NCBI RefSeq assembly: GCF_002356335.1
Contig: NZ_AP018165.1
Coordinates: 2,976,001-3,040,000 of the forward strand
Direction of reading: 5' to 3'
DNA: 64,000 nucleotides
Source of the DNA: [Mycobacterium] stephanolepidis
Lineage (GTDB): Bacteria > Actinomycetota > Actinomycetes > Mycobacteriales > Mycobacteriaceae
This document shows positions 8,867 through 17,888 of the stretch, piece by piece; within the stretch, counting starts at the first letter, position 1; every line of letters begins with the position of its first letter. Below the pieces are notes generated by a model that was not told the origin of the DNA, did no database searches, and was given only the letters and a program-made list of their open reading frames with translations. Made by a program: the position numbers and the translations under genes.

Positions 8867-9850
8867 ATGACAAGCAGTAACGACGGGGAGCAGCAGCCGT
8901 ACAGACCCGATCAGAGTGGCATGTACGAGCTGGAATTCCCGGGTCCACAGTTGGCCTCCGCCGATGGGCGCGGACCAGTTCTGGTGCACGCGTTGCAGGG
9001 CTTCTCCGACTCCGGTCACGCCGTGAAGCTGGCTGCCGCGCATCTGCGTGACACGCTGGAAAGCGAGTTGGTTGCGTCCTTCGCCATCGACGATCTGCTC
9101 GACTACCGCTCTCGCCGGCCGGTGATGACGTTCAAGAGCGATCACTTCACCGAGTACGCCACGCCCGAACTCAACCTGTATGCGCTCAAAGACACCAAGG
9201 GCACACCGTTCCTGCTGCTGGCCGGGCTGGAGCCCGACCTGAAGTGGGAGCGTTTCGTCACCGCGATCCGGCTGCTGGCCGATCAGCTCGGTGTACGCAA
9301 GACCATTGGGCTGGGCGCGATTCCGATGGCGGTACCGCATACCCGCCCCATCACCCTCACCGCGCACGGAAACGACCGCAAGACCCTCGATGAGCACCCG
9401 GGCTGGATCGATGAGGTCCAGGTACCGGGCAGCGCCTCCAACCTGCTGGAGTTCCGTCTGGCTCAGCATGGCCACGACGTGGTCGGTTTCGCCGTCCACG
9501 TTCCGCATTACCTGGCACAGACCGACTACCCGGAGGCCTCACAACGCCTTCTGGAAGAAGTGGCCAGGACCGGCGATCTGGATCTGCCTCTGCAGGCACT
9601 TACCGAGGCGGCCGGAAAGGTGCGCAACCAGATCAACGAGCAGGTGGAAGGCAGCGAGGAAGTCGCCCAGGTGGTCCACGCGCTGGAACGCCAGTACGAC
9701 GCCTTTGTCGCGGCACAGGAAAATCGCTCGTTGCTGGCACGGGACGAAGAGCTTCCCAGCGGTGACGAACTGGCCGGAGAGTTCGAGCGATTCCTCGCTG
9801 AACAGGCCAAGTTCGGCGAGGATCCGTCCGGCGACGGGCCTGTTCTCTAA
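8867..9850 (+). CDS. PAC2 family protein (proteasome assembly chaperone-like fold)
   Basis: A 327-residue cytosolic protein, counterpart of Rv2714. The core begins with MYELEFPGPQLASADGRGPVLV and continues with ALQGFSDSGHAVKLAAAHL, typical of bacterial PAC2 proteins. The ATG at 8867 is chosen over the in-frame GTG at 8837 because AGGGAGG (8853-8859) lies seven bases before it. The C-terminal third is helical and acidic, as in actinobacterial members. Biochemical role unknown. It is followed by the hydrolase gene after 54 bases and may share its transcript. Confidence 0.88.
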   Translation: MTSSNDGEQQPYRPDQSGMYELEFPGPQLASADGRGPVLVHALQGFSDSGHAVKLAAAHLRDTLESELVASFAIDDLLDYRSRRPVMTFKSDHFTEYATPELNLYALKDTKGTPFLLLAGLEPDLKWERFVTAIRLLADQLGVRKTIGLGAIPMAVPHTRPITLTAHGNDRKTLDEHPGWIDEVQVPGSASNLLEFRLAQHGHDVVGFAVHVPHYLAQTDYPEASQRLLEEVARTGDLDLPLQALTEAAGKVRNQINEQVEGSEEVAQVVHALERQYDAFVAAQENRSLLARDEELPSGDELAGEFERFLAEQAKFGEDPSGDGPVL

Positions 9851-9904
9851 GCCTGTTGTCCGCTCGCCGCGCCAAATTTGCGGCGAAGGGTCAAAATACT
9901 TCAC

Positions 9905-10987
9905 ATGAATCCTCCGCCGCGGCTCCTGCATCCGGTGCCGGATACCGGGCACATCGAGGGTGCCGATGTCGGCGACAATGCCGAATCGGCCACCGACGCA
10001 TCGACGCGTCCGCGGATGGCCTTCCGCACCATCCACGGGTATCGGCGCGCCTTTCGAATCGCAGGATCGGGACCTGCACTTCTGCTCATCCACGGTATCG
10101 GCGACAACTCCGCGACATGGGACAGCGTGCACGCGCAGCTCGCCGAGCATTTCACCGTGATCGCCCCGGATCTGCTGGGGCACGGCCAGTCGGATAAACC
10201 ACGCGCTGACCACTCGGTGGCGGCTTACGCCAATGGCATGCGGGACTTGCTGGCCGTGTTGGACATCGAGAAAGTCACCGTCGTCGGTCATTCGCTGGGC
10301 GGCGGCGTCGCGATGCAGTTCACCTACCAATTCCCCCACCTGGTGGAGAGACTCATCCTGGTCGCGCCAGGCGGAGTGACCAAGGACGTCAACATCGTAT
10401 TGCGGTGTGCCTCATTGCCCGTCATCGGAGATGCGATCGGGTTATTGAGACTGCCGCTGGCGATGCCGATGATCCGGCTGACCGGCGCACTAGCCGGCGC
10501 GACGTTGGGACGGGCAGGAATGGGCCGCGACATCCCCGATGTCCTGCGGGTTCTCGCCGACCTACCCGAGCCCCGGGCCTCGGCCGCGTTCACCCGGACG
10601 CTGCGGGCCGTGGTGGATTGGCGCGGCCAGGTGGTTACCATGCTGGACCGATGTTATTTGACCGAGTCCGTTCCCGTGCAGTTGATTTGGGGTAGCGACG
10701 ACCTGGTGATCCCGGTTAGCCACGGGCATTTCGCCCATGCGGCCATGCCCGGCTCGACACTGGAGATCTTCGAGCACTCCGGGCATTTCCCCTTCCACGA
10801 CGACCCAGATCGATTCATCAACATCGTTCGCCAATTCATCGCCTCCACCGAGCCCGCCGAATACGACGAGAATGAGTTGCGCCGACTGTTGCGGACCGGC
10901 ATCACCGAGCACACGATCAGTGGGGCCGCACGGACCCGGATGGCGGTGCTCGACGCCATGGGCACCGACGAGCGCAGCGCCACCTAG
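9905..10987 (+). CDS. Alpha/beta hydrolase (Rv2715-like)
   Basis: A 360-residue serine hydrolase. The oxyanion region is LLLIHGIGDNSATWD, the nucleophile elbow GHSLGGG, the acid WGSDDLVIP and the general base HSGHFPFHDD, so the triad is complete. A lid of helices lies between strands 6 and 7. The C-terminal extension of about 55 residues (from ASTEPAEYDEN) is beyond the usual fold. The ATG at 9905 has no close ribosome site, and an in-frame TTG at 9878 is a weaker alternative. Substrate unknown; a lipid or ester is likely. Confidence 0.85.
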   Translation: MNPPPRLLHPVPDTGHIEGADVGDNAESATDASTRPRMAFRTIHGYRRAFRIAGSGPALLLIHGIGDNSATWDSVHAQLAEHFTVIAPDLLGHGQSDKPRADHSVAAYANGMRDLLAVLDIEKVTVVGHSLGGGVAMQFTYQFPHLVERLILVAPGGVTKDVNIVLRCASLPVIGDAIGLLRLPLAMPMIRLTGALAGATLGRAGMGRDIPDVLRVLADLPEPRASAAFTRTLRAVVDWRGQVVTMLDRCYLTESVPVQLIWGSDDLVIPVSHGHFAHAAMPGSTLEIFEHSGHFPFHDDPDRFINIVRQFIASTEPAEYDENELRRLLRTGITEHTISGAARTRMAVLDAMGTDERSAT

Positions 10988-11073
10988 CCACGAGAGCTCA
11001 AGCGGTACCGAAGGATTGCGCAGTTCACGGGGTATCCCCGGTGCGCAACACGCGCGAGACGTAGAGTCGACGC

Positions 11074-11757
11074 ATGAGTGTTGATGTCGCGGTTGTTCGC
11101 GTATTCACCGATGAGACAGGCAACTTCGGCAATCCCCTGGGGATCGTCAATGGTGCCGACGTTCCAGCGGCGGCACGCCAGGAGGTCGCCACCCGGCTGG
11201 GTTTCAGCGAAACAGTTTTCGTCGATCTTCCCGCCGAAGGATCCAACACCGCACATCTGCGGATCTTCACCCCGGCCGCCGAGCTGCCCTTCGCCGGGCA
11301 TCCGACAGTCGGATTGGCGTGGTGGTTGCGTGAACGCGGGACACCGGTCAACACCCTTCAGGTTCCCGCGGGCGTGCTCCAGGTGAGCTATGACGACCGC
11401 ACGTGGATACGCGCTCGGTCCGAGTGGTCACCCGAGACCGATTTCCACGAGCTGGGCTCTCCCACGGATGTGGACGCCGCCGATCCCGCCGAGTACGCCG
11501 ACGAGCTATTGCACTGCGTATGGGCGTGGCAGGACCGCAACGCGAGTCTGGTGCGATCGCGGGTGTTCGCATTCGATCTGGGAGTCGACGAGGACGAAGC
11601 AACCGGGTCGGTGGCGGCGCGGATGACCGACTTGTTGAGCCGCGATCTGATCGTCAATCAGGGCAAGGGCTCACAGATTCTCACGCAATGGAGCCCGGAG
11701 GGCTGGGTGACGATCGGTGGCCATGTCGTCGCCGATCAATCACTGACGTTGGACTAG
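11074..11757 (+). CDS. PhzF family isomerase-like protein
   Basis: A 227-residue protein, shorter than the usual 260-300 of the PhzF/diaminopimelate epimerase-like fold. The N-terminal signature VFTDETGNFGNPLGIV and the LRIFTPAAELPFAGHPTVG segment with its catalytic-type acidic residue are clear, and FDLGVDEDEATGSVAA gives the second glycine-rich loop. It corresponds to Rv2716. A -10-like TAGAGT at 11062-11067 lies six bases before the ATG and there is no Shine-Dalgarno, so the mRNA is probably leaderless. No homologue of Rv2717c follows; nrdR comes next. Confidence 0.85.
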   Translation: MSVDVAVVRVFTDETGNFGNPLGIVNGADVPAAARQEVATRLGFSETVFVDLPAEGSNTAHLRIFTPAAELPFAGHPTVGLAWWLRERGTPVNTLQVPAGVLQVSYDDRTWIRARSEWSPETDFHELGSPTDVDAADPAEYADELLHCVWAWQDRNASLVRSRVFAFDLGVDEDEATGSVAARMTDLLSRDLIVNQGKGSQILTQWSPEGWVTIGGHVVADQSLTLD

Positions 11758-11781
11758 TGACGGGCGGTGCCACCATCTGGG

Positions 11782-12246
11782 TTAGGACCCTGTCGGTGCG
11801 TCACGATGCGCGCGCAACGCGGCGATCTCGCGTTCGAAGTCCTCAGCGGAGCTGAATCCGCGGTACACCGAGGCGAAACGCAGGTACGCGACCTCGTCCA
11901 GATCGCGGAGTGGGCCAAGGATGGCCAGCCCCACCTCATTGCTGGGAATTTCTGGGGACCCGGCGGCCCTGACGGCATCTTCGACTTGCTGAGCAAGCAG
12001 ATTCAACGCGTCGTCGTCGACGTCGCGGCCCTGGCAGGCACGGCGCACGCCCTTGATGACCTTGTCGCGGCTGAACGGCTCGGTGACCCCGCTGCGCTTC
12101 ACAACGGCGAGCACAGCGGTCTCGACGGTGGTGAAACGACGGCCGCACTCCGGGCACGATCGACGTCGCCGTATCGCCTGACCCTCATCCGCCTCACGGG
12201 AATCGACTACGCGCGAGTCTGGATGCCGGCAGAACGGACAGTGCAT
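11782..12246 (-). CDS. nrdR: Transcriptional repressor NrdR
   Basis: A 154-residue repressor of ribonucleotide reductase genes. The zinc ribbon is CPFC at Cys3/Cys6 and CPEC at Cys31/Cys34. An ATP-cone domain follows from about residue 46 ([19 protein letters not shown]). Its repression responds to bound ATP/dATP. The start is the ATG at 12246 with AAGGAG just upstream; a longer frame running to 12579 is unrelated sequence. It is downstream of the LysM gene on the same strand, as in M. tuberculosis (Rv2718c-Rv2719c). Both could be cotranscribed across a 130-base gap. Confidence 0.95.
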   Translation of the reverse strand: MHCPFCRHPDSRVVDSREADEGQAIRRRRSCPECGRRFTTVETAVLAVVKRSGVTEPFSRDKVIKGVRRACQGRDVDDDALNLLAQQVEDAVRAAGSPEIPSNEVGLAILGPLRDLDEVAYLRFASVYRGFSSAEDFEREIAALRAHRDAPTGS

Positions 12247-12376
12247 TACTGCTCCTTCGCCGGTTCTGGACTCCAAGTCGTTGGGCTGGGTGAGCTGACG
12301 CACAGCGCAACGCGCCCAGACCGGTGTCGAGGATACCCGTGCTCCCGCACGTTCGAAGGTCACGCCCGTTCGCCGA

Positions 12377-12886
12377 TCAGCCGACCGGAGAAACCAGCGT
12401 CTGACCGGCTTGCACTGTCGCCGAGTCGAGTTCATTGAGTTCACGGATCTTGGACACCACCGCCGAGCGCGGCGCGTCCGGCGCGACACGCGAGGCCACA
12501 TCGGCCAGGGTCTCTCCGGGAGCGACCTGGACAACCGCCACGCGCTCCGGCACGCCAACTCCCCCAACTCCGGCAGCACTGACCTGGCCGAGCATCAACA
12601 GCCACATGGTCGCCACTGCAGCGCCCACCGAGACAACGATCGTGGCCTTAAGGCTCACCGTGCTACGACGATGTACCCGATGCGGCACCGACGAGACCCG
12701 GATGCCGTTACCCCGGTAGGCAACTGGCCGACCGGAAGGCCTCCGGTAGGCGACAGTGCGCACCGGCAGCGCCCGACGCTGGGTCAGCGGGTACTGCGCG
12801 CTGTACGCGCGCACCTGCGGGGCGCACTCGCGCGATGCGTGCTCGGCGGTGCGAAGACGCGGCGTGGTCAGAACGTTTGTGCTCAT
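12377..12886 (-). CDS. LysM-domain membrane protein, SOS-type (Rv2719c/ChiZ-like)
   Basis: A 169-residue protein, counterpart of Rv2719c. A basic N-terminal part to about residue 90 is followed by one transmembrane helix ([20 protein letters not shown]) and a short extracytoplasmic LysM-like domain ([19 protein letters not shown]...[15 protein letters not shown]) that should bind peptidoglycan. In M. tuberculosis the protein is damage-induced, binds the division machinery and slows septation. Start is the ATG at 12886 with GGAAGGG upstream. The divergent region to lexA holds LexA-type boxes and a RecA-NDp-like promoter aimed at this gene. Confidence 0.85.
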   Translation of the reverse strand: MSTNVLTTPRLRTAEHASRECAPQVRAYSAQYPLTQRRALPVRTVAYRRPSGRPVAYRGNGIRVSSVPHRVHRRSTVSLKATIVVSVGAAVATMWLLMLGQVSAAGVGGVGVPERVAVVQVAPGETLADVASRVAPDAPRSAVVSKIRELNELDSATVQAGQTLVSPVG

Positions 12887-12946
12887 CTGTATGCCCTTCC
12901 TGTCCTGTCGATCGGTAAGCCCGTTCGCTCTTATGTTCGAATGTAC

Positions 12947-12981
12947 TCGATCATGTGTTCGGTGTCCGAACATGTGATCGA
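12947..12981 (-). promoter_or_regulatory. Pair of imperfect SOS boxes upstream of the LysM gene
   Basis: Two 16-base boxes, 12947-12962 (TCGATC-ATGT-GTTCGG) and 12966-12981 (CCGAAC-ATGT-GATCGA), each match 10 of the 12 fixed bases of the mycobacterial LexA site TCGAAC-N4-GTTCGA. They are arranged as a near-perfect inverted copy of each other with three bases between. They lie immediately downstream of the RecA-NDp-like promoter, where bound LexA would block it. Confidence 0.6.
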
Positions 12982-13004
12982 TTTGTAGCATTCGCCACCG
13001 ACAA
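12982..13004 (-). promoter_or_regulatory. RecA-NDp (PafBC)-like promoter of the LysM gene
   Basis: On the minus strand TTGTCGGTG (13004 to 12996) is followed after eight bases by TACAAA (12987 to 12982). The known motif is TTGTCRGTG-N8-TANNNT; only the last base of the -10 differs. Transcription would begin near 12975, inside the SOS-box pair, and run into the LysM gene. Confidence 0.6.
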
Positions 13005-13067
13005 GTGGCCTTGACCAGCGCAAATGCCCCAAATAGTCGAGCCGCCGACCATTCTTGGCGACACGCA

Positions 13068-13083
13068 TCGAACACATGTTTGA
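13068..13083 (+). promoter_or_regulatory. SOS box of lexA
   Basis: TCGAAC-ACAT-GTTTGA matches 11 of 12 fixed bases of the mycobacterial LexA operator. It is centred about 40 bases before the lexA ATG. A -10-like TAGATT lies at 13103-13108, seven bases before the ATG, so LexA would cover the -35 region of a leaderless promoter and repress its own gene. Confidence 0.88.
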
Positions 13084-13115
13084 TAAATGTCGTCGACAGG
13101 TCTAGATTCGGGCCC

Positions 13116-13790
13116 ATGAGCGATACACCCAGCAAGGGACCCGCCACCGGTTCACTGACCGAGCGCCAGCGGACCATCCTGGAGGTCATCCGCGCATCGG
13201 TGAATGAACGGGGCTACCCCCCGAGCATCCGCGAAATCGGAGACGCCGTCGGGCTCACCTCGACGTCGTCGGTCGCCCATCAACTACGCACCCTCGAACA
13301 GAAGGGCTTCCTGCGGCGTGACCCGAACCGTCCACGCGCCGTTGACGTTCGGGGAATCGATGATTCCCACACCCCGTCGGCTACCACCGATGTGGTGGGC
13401 TCAGGCGATCTGCCGGAGCCCACGTTCGTGCCCGTGCTGGGGCGGATCGCCGCCGGTGGTCCGATCCTGGCCGAGGAGGCCGTTGAGGATGTGTTCCCGC
13501 TCCCCCGCGAGCTTGTCGGCGAGGGATCACTGTTCCTGCTCAAGGTTGTCGGCGAATCGATGATCGACGCCGCGATCTGCGATGGCGACTGGGTGGTGGT
13601 CCGCCAGCAGAACGTCGCCGACAACGGCGACATCGTGGCAGCGATGATCGATGGTGAGGCGACCGTCAAGACATTCAAGCGGACGACGGGTCAGGTGTGG
13701 CTGATGCCGCACAACCCGCTGTTCGAGCCCATTCCCGGTAACGACGCCGCCATCCTCGGCAAGGTCGTCACCGTCATCCGCAAGGTCTAG
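13116..13790 (+). CDS. lexA: SOS repressor LexA
   Basis: A 224-residue LexA. The N-terminal winged HTH covers residues 13-78. The C-terminal S24 protease domain has the self-cleavage bond Ala113-Gly114 in RIAAGG, the nucleophile Ser148 in VVGESM and the general base Lys185 in ATVKTF. The start is the ATG at 13116; a longer in-frame reading from 13005 would overlap the operator and has no family support. TAGATT seven bases upstream and no Shine-Dalgarno suggest a leaderless mRNA. The stop overlaps the convergent acetyltransferase stop in CTAG (13787-13790). Confidence 0.97.
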   Translation: MSDTPSKGPATGSLTERQRTILEVIRASVNERGYPPSIREIGDAVGLTSTSSVAHQLRTLEQKGFLRRDPNRPRAVDVRGIDDSHTPSATTDVVGSGDLPEPTFVPVLGRIAAGGPILAEEAVEDVFPLPRELVGEGSLFLLKVVGESMIDAAICDGDWVVVRQQNVADNGDIVAAMIDGEATVKTFKRTTGQVWLMPHNPLFEPIPGNDAAILGKVVTVIRKV

Positions 13791-14320
13791 GCCGGTCCGG
13801 GCGGCAACCCGGGCGCGGAATCATCGTCGGCAGACGTCAAGAAGAGCTGGAAGTGTGCCACGTCGTGCCAGCTGCCCAGCTTGTAACCGATGCGCCGGTA
13901 CAACGCCACCTGCTCGAATCCCATTGCCAGGTGTAGCTTTTCACTCGCCGGATTGGGCACTACGACAACGGCCAGCACCGTGCGATACCCAAGAGAGCGC
14001 AACCGATCCAACAGCGCCGCGTACAACTGACGGCCCGCCCCGCGTTGCCGGTGTGCACCATCGACATACACACTCACCTCGCAGGCCCACTGATAGGCGG
14101 TGCGGGACTTCCATGGCACCGCATAGGCATACCCGAGAATTTCTCCGGCATCCTCGGCGACTAGCCAGGCATGACGGTGTGCCGCCGTCTGGATGCGTTC
14201 GGTAAGAACGACATCCGACGGCGGCACCTCCTCGAACGAAATAGCCGTGTCGGTGACATACGGCGCATAGATCGCTGCGCACGCGGCCGCGTCGGCAGCC
14301 GTGGCGTCACGAATACGCAT
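13787..14320 (-). CDS. GNAT N-acetyltransferase (phosphinothricin acetyltransferase-like)
   Basis: A 177-residue single-domain [26 protein letters not shown] is the start typical of the Pat/YncA branch, and SFEEVPPS follows. The acetyl-CoA loop is [11 protein letters not shown], and the C-terminal part with [22 protein letters not shown] matches that branch. It acetylates a small amine or amino acid analogue; the natural substrate is unknown. It is six bases from the stop side of the acyl-CoA dehydrogenase and likely lies downstream of it in one transcript. Confidence 0.85.
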   Translation of the reverse strand: MRIRDATAADAAACAAIYAPYVTDTAISFEEVPPSDVVLTERIQTAAHRHAWLVAEDAGEILGYAYAVPWKSRTAYQWACEVSVYVDGAHRQRGAGRQLYAALLDRLRSLGYRTVLAVVVVPNPASEKLHLAMGFEQVALYRRIGYKLGSWHDVAHFQLFLTSADDDSAPGLPPGPA

Positions 14321-14326
14321 TCGCGA

Positions 14327-15481
14327 CTAGAGCGAACGCCCGATGATCTCCTTCATGATCTCGGTGGTTCCGCCATAGATCGTCTGGATACGAGAGTCCA
14401 TGTAGGCACGTGCCACCGGGTACTCACGCATGAAGCCGTAACCACCGTGCAGCTGCAGGCAGCGGTCGATCAGGTGAACCTGCTTCTCGGTGCTGTACCA
14501 CTTGGCCATCGCGGCCTGCTCGACGCTCAGCTCCTTCTTGTTGAGCAGCGTGATGAATTCGTCGACCATGATCCGGATCATCGTGGCGTCGGTGGCGAGC
14601 TCGGCCAGCACAAACCGGCTGTTCTGGAAGCTCTTGATCGGCTTACCGAACGCCTTACGCTCGGATGTGTACTGGATGGTCGCGTCCAGCATGGTTTCCA
14701 TGGCTGCGGCTGCGACGACCGCAATCGACATGCGTTCCTGCGGCAGGTTCTGCATGAGGTAGATGAAGCCCTGGCCCTCATCGCCCAGCAGGTTGGCGGC
14801 GGGCACGCGAACATCGGTGAAGGACAGCTCGGCGGTGTCTTGAGCGTCCAGACCCATCTTGTCGAGCTTGCGGCCGCGCTCGAAACCCTCCATGCCGCGC
14901 TCGACGACGATCAGGCTGAAGCCCAGCGCGCCCTTTTCGGGGTCGGTCTGTGCGACCACGATCACCAGGTCGGCGTTGATGCCGTTGGTGATGAAGGTCT
15001 TCGCGCCATTGAGAATGTAATGGTCGCCGTCCTTGACCGCGCGGGTCTTGATGCCCTGCAGGTCGCTACCGGTCCCCGGCTCGGTCATGGCGATGGCGCT
15101 GATCAGCTCACCGGAACAGAATCCCGGGAACCAGCGGGCCTTCTGCTCGTCATTGGCCAGGTCCCGGAAGTACGGGCCCGCGACATCGTTGTGCAAGGTG
15201 AAACCGATACCCGACTGACGGGCCTTGGTGATCTCTTCACCGATGATCGCGTTGTAGCGGAAATCGACAAGTCCGCCGCCACCGAACTCCTCGGGCATAT
15301 CGGTGCCCAAAAAGCCCTGCTTGCCGGCCTCGACCCACAGCGAGCGGTCGACGATCTTGTTCTCGTCCCACTCCTCCCGGTAAGGCTCTGCATGCCGTTC
15401 CAGGAAGGTCTTGAACGACTCGCGGAACAGTTCGTGCTCGGGTTCGAAGATGGTGCGTTTGAACTTAACGGCGCCGGCCAT
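14327..15481 (-). CDS. fadE20: Acyl-CoA dehydrogenase (FadE20-like)
   Basis: A 384-residue flavoenzyme of beta-oxidation, counterpart of Rv2724c. The FAD/substrate signature is AMTEPGTGSDLQGI near residue 135 and the C-terminal signature is QIHGGYG-like LHGGYGFMREYPVARAYMD. The C-terminal IYGGTTEIMKEII has Gly where medium-chain enzymes carry the catalytic Glu; instead Glu249 in LPQER sits where long-chain and isovaleryl-CoA dehydrogenases have theirs. The ATG at 15481 follows GGAAGG; the in-frame GTG at 15487 is an alternative. The shared upstream region with the oxidoreductase has a strong palindrome. Confidence 0.9.
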   Translation of the reverse strand: MAGAVKFKRTIFEPEHELFRESFKTFLERHAEPYREEWDENKIVDRSLWVEAGKQGFLGTDMPEEFGGGGLVDFRYNAIIGEEITKARQSGIGFTLHNDVAGPYFRDLANDEQKARWFPGFCSGELISAIAMTEPGTGSDLQGIKTRAVKDGDHYILNGAKTFITNGINADLVIVVAQTDPEKGALGFSLIVVERGMEGFERGRKLDKMGLDAQDTAELSFTDVRVPAANLLGDEGQGFIYLMQNLPQERMSIAVVAAAAMETMLDATIQYTSERKAFGKPIKSFQNSRFVLAELATDATMIRIMVDEFITLLNKKELSVEQAAMAKWYSTEKQVHLIDRCLQLHGGYGFMREYPVARAYMDSRIQTIYGGTTEIMKEIIGRSL

Positions 15482-15522
15482 GATCACCTTCCGGTTTGGA
15501 TTTACGTACTTGGCAGAATGTA

Positions 15523-15546
15523 TACCAACCCACTGGTCGGTTGGTA
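15523..15546. promoter_or_regulatory. Operator-like palindrome between fadE20 and the molybdopterin enzyme
   Basis: TACCAACC (15523-15530) and GGTTGGTA (15539-15546) form a perfect 8-base inverted repeat with an 8-base spacer in the 110-base divergent region. The shape is typical of TetR-family operators over fatty-acid genes. No regulator gene lies next to it, so its protein would be encoded elsewhere. Confidence 0.6.
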
Positions 15547-15591
15547 CTCGCCTACCCGGTTTCGACGGACAGAAAGCCTAGGCTGATTGAG

Positions 15592-17883
15592 GTGACCAGG
15601 CCGGCGCTTTCACATACCCACTGGGGTGCATTCACGCCCGAGGTCCGCGACGGTGAAGTGATCGGTGTCACACCCATCCCGACCGATCTGGACCCGTCCC
15701 CGCTGCTGCAGAACATTCCCGGTTCGATCCGCCACCAGGCCCGGGTTACCGCACCGTCTGTGCGGCGCGGCTGGCTGCGGGACGGGCCCGGCCCCAGTAC
15801 CGCCCGCGGCTCGGACGAGTACGTGGAGGTGTCCTGGGATGAGCTCACCGAACTACTGGCCGACGAACTGCGACGCGTCGTCGACACCCACGGCAACGAA
15901 GCCATCTACGGCGGCTCGTACGGCTGGGCCAGCGCGGGACGCTTCCATCACGCCCAGAGTCAGGTACATCGGTTTCTGAAACTGCTCGGCGGCTACACCT
16001 TTTCGCGCCATTCCTACAGCCTGGGCGCAACCGGCGTCATCATGCCGCACGTCGTCGGCACCCATGATGGGCTGTTCAAGAGGTCGACGTCATGGGATGT
16101 CATCGTCGAGAACACCGATCTGTTGGTGTCATTCGGCGGAATCGCCTTGAAGAACACGGGTGTCAACCACGGCGGCACCACGGCGCATCCGGCTCGTGCC
16201 GCCCTCGACAGGTTCCGCGCCCGCGGTGGCCGCATCGTCTCGTTCAGTCCGTTGCGCGATGACATCGACGGCGAATGCGAATGGCATGCGCCCGTTCCCG
16301 GGACCGATGTCGCGGTCATGCTCGCGCTGGCCCATGTGCTGGCCGTGGAAGAGCTCGCAGACCTGGCCTTCTTGAACACGTATTGCACCGGCTACGAACG
16401 ATTCGAACGCTATCTGCTGGGCCTCGACGACGGCGTGCCCAAGAGCCCGGAATGGGCGGCGAGCGTCAGCGATCTGGAGGCCGACGAGCTGCGCACACTG
16501 GCGCGGCGCATGGCCGCCGGACGCACCCTGGTCACGGTCAGCTGGTCACTACAGCGGGTGCGCCACGGCGAGCAGGCGCCCTGGATGGGGCTCACCCTGG
16601 CGGCCATGCTCGGCCAGATCGGCGTTCCCGGCGGCGGTTTCGGCCACGGTTATGGCTCGATGAACGAGGCCGGATTGGCCCCGATCAGCTGCCCACTGCC
16701 CACCTTTCCGCAGGGGCCGAACCCGGTGACCACATTCATTCCGGTCGCAGCCATCAGCGAGCTGCTGCTGCGCCCCGGTGAGACGCTGGCCTACAACGGT
16801 CAAACACTCACGCTGCCGGACATCAAATGCGTCTACTGGGCGGGCGGCAATCCATTCCACCATCATCAGAACCTGCCACGGCTGCGTCGTGGTCTGGCAC
16901 GCGTCGACACCGTCGTGGTGCACGATCCGGTGTGGACGGCGATGGCCAAGCACGCCGATATCGTGGTGCCGTCCACCACCAGCCTGGAACGCGACGACTT
17001 CTCCGGGAGTCGCAATGACCCACTGCTGGTGGCCATGAAGGCCGCAGCGCCGCCATACGCCAACTCTCGCGATGACTACACGACATTCTCGGCACTGGCC
17101 GACAGGCTCGGATTCGGCGGGCAATTCACCGAGGGACGTACCGCCGCACAGTGGCTTCGCCACCTGTACACCGAATGGGCCGGCGCCCGGGACTTCTCGG
17201 TGCCATCCTTCGACGAGTTCTGGGAGCGCGGTTACCTGCAGTTGCCCACCGATCCGGGCCTGACTCTGCTATCGGATTTTCGGGAGAACCCCGACACGCA
17301 CCCGCTGCATACCCCGAGCGGGCGCATCGAGATCTTCTCGGAAACCATCGACGGATTCGGATACGCCGACTGCGGCGGCCACCCACAGTGGTACGAGCCC
17401 ACCGAATGGCTGAACGGAGAACGCGCCCAAAGCTTCCCACTGCACCTCATCGCCAACCAACCCCGCACCCGGCTGCACAGCCAGCTCGATTTCGGTGGCA
17501 CCAGCCAACGCTCGAAGGTTCAGGGACGCGAACCCATCCGCATACACCCGGCCGACGCCGACGAACGCGGTATCTCCGACGGCGACGTGGTGCGGGTGTT
17601 CAACGACCGGGGCGCCTGCTTGGCGGGTGCCGTTCTCGACGAGGGTCTGCGCCGCCACGTGGTGCAGCTGTCCACCGGCGCCTGGTTCGATCCGATCGAT
17701 CCGGCCGACCCCGATTCGCCCTGTCTACACGGCAATCCGAACGTACTCACCGATGACGCAGGCACCTCGTCGTTGGCTCAGGGCTGCACCGGTCAGCACG
17801 TGCTGGTGCAGATCGAACGGTTCGAGGGCACACCGCCGCCTGTGCGGGCGTACGTCCCGCCGCGTCTCGTCGAGCGCGACTAG
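15592..17883 (+). CDS. Molybdopterin-dependent oxidoreductase (biotin sulfoxide/TMAO reductase-like)
   Basis: A 763-residue DMSO-reductase-family enzyme without an N-terminal [4Fe-4S] cysteine motif, as in BisC and TorZ. IYGGSYGWASAGRFHHAQSQ and SRHSYSLGATGVIMPHVVG carry the cofactor region; a Ser in the latter is the probable Mo ligand. The dinucleotide-binding domain includes YWAGGNPFHHHQN, and the C-terminal domain has LHLIANQPRTRLHSQLD. No Tat signal is seen, so it is cytoplasmic. The GTG at 15592 is preferred to an earlier in-frame ATG at 15496 because TAGGCT at 15579-15584 lies seven bases before it and the palindrome lies between them. It probably reduces S- or N-oxides such as Met or biotin sulfoxide. 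Confidence 0.85.
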   Translation: MTRPALSHTHWGAFTPEVRDGEVIGVTPIPTDLDPSPLLQNIPGSIRHQARVTAPSVRRGWLRDGPGPSTARGSDEYVEVSWDELTELLADELRRVVDTHGNEAIYGGSYGWASAGRFHHAQSQVHRFLKLLGGYTFSRHSYSLGATGVIMPHVVGTHDGLFKRSTSWDVIVENTDLLVSFGGIALKNTGVNHGGTTAHPARAALDRFRARGGRIVSFSPLRDDIDGECEWHAPVPGTDVAVMLALAHVLAVEELADLAFLNTYCTGYERFERYLLGLDDGVPKSPEWAASVSDLEADELRTLARRMAAGRTLVTVSWSLQRVRHGEQAPWMGLTLAAMLGQIGVPGGGFGHGYGSMNEAGLAPISCPLPTFPQGPNPVTTFIPVAAISELLLRPGETLAYNGQTLTLPDIKCVYWAGGNPFHHHQNLPRLRRGLARVDTVVVHDPVWTAMAKHADIVVPSTTSLERDDFSGSRNDPLLVAMKAAAPPYANSRDDYTTFSALADRLGFGGQFTEGRTAAQWLRHLYTEWAGARDFSVPSFDEFWERGYLQLPTDPGLTLLSDFRENPDTHPLHTPSGRIEIFSETIDGFGYADCGGHPQWYEPTEWLNGERAQSFPLHLIANQPRTRLHSQLDFGGTSQRSKVQGREPIRIHPADADERGISDGDVVRVFNDRGACLAGAVLDEGLRRHVVQLSTGAWFDPIDPADPDSPCLHGNPNVLTDDAGTSSLAQGCTGQHVLVQIERFEGTPPPVRAYVPPRLVERD

Positions 17884-17888
17884 AGCCG

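Noticed and set aside
14171..15586. 471-codon open frame on the plus strand
   Set aside because: Antisense to the acyl-CoA dehydrogenase and acetyltransferase, with no recognisable motif.
15496..15591. N-terminal extension of the molybdopterin enzyme from an ATG at 15496
   Set aside because: It would run through the divergent palindrome; the GTG at 15592 has a well-placed -10 and starts the conserved part.
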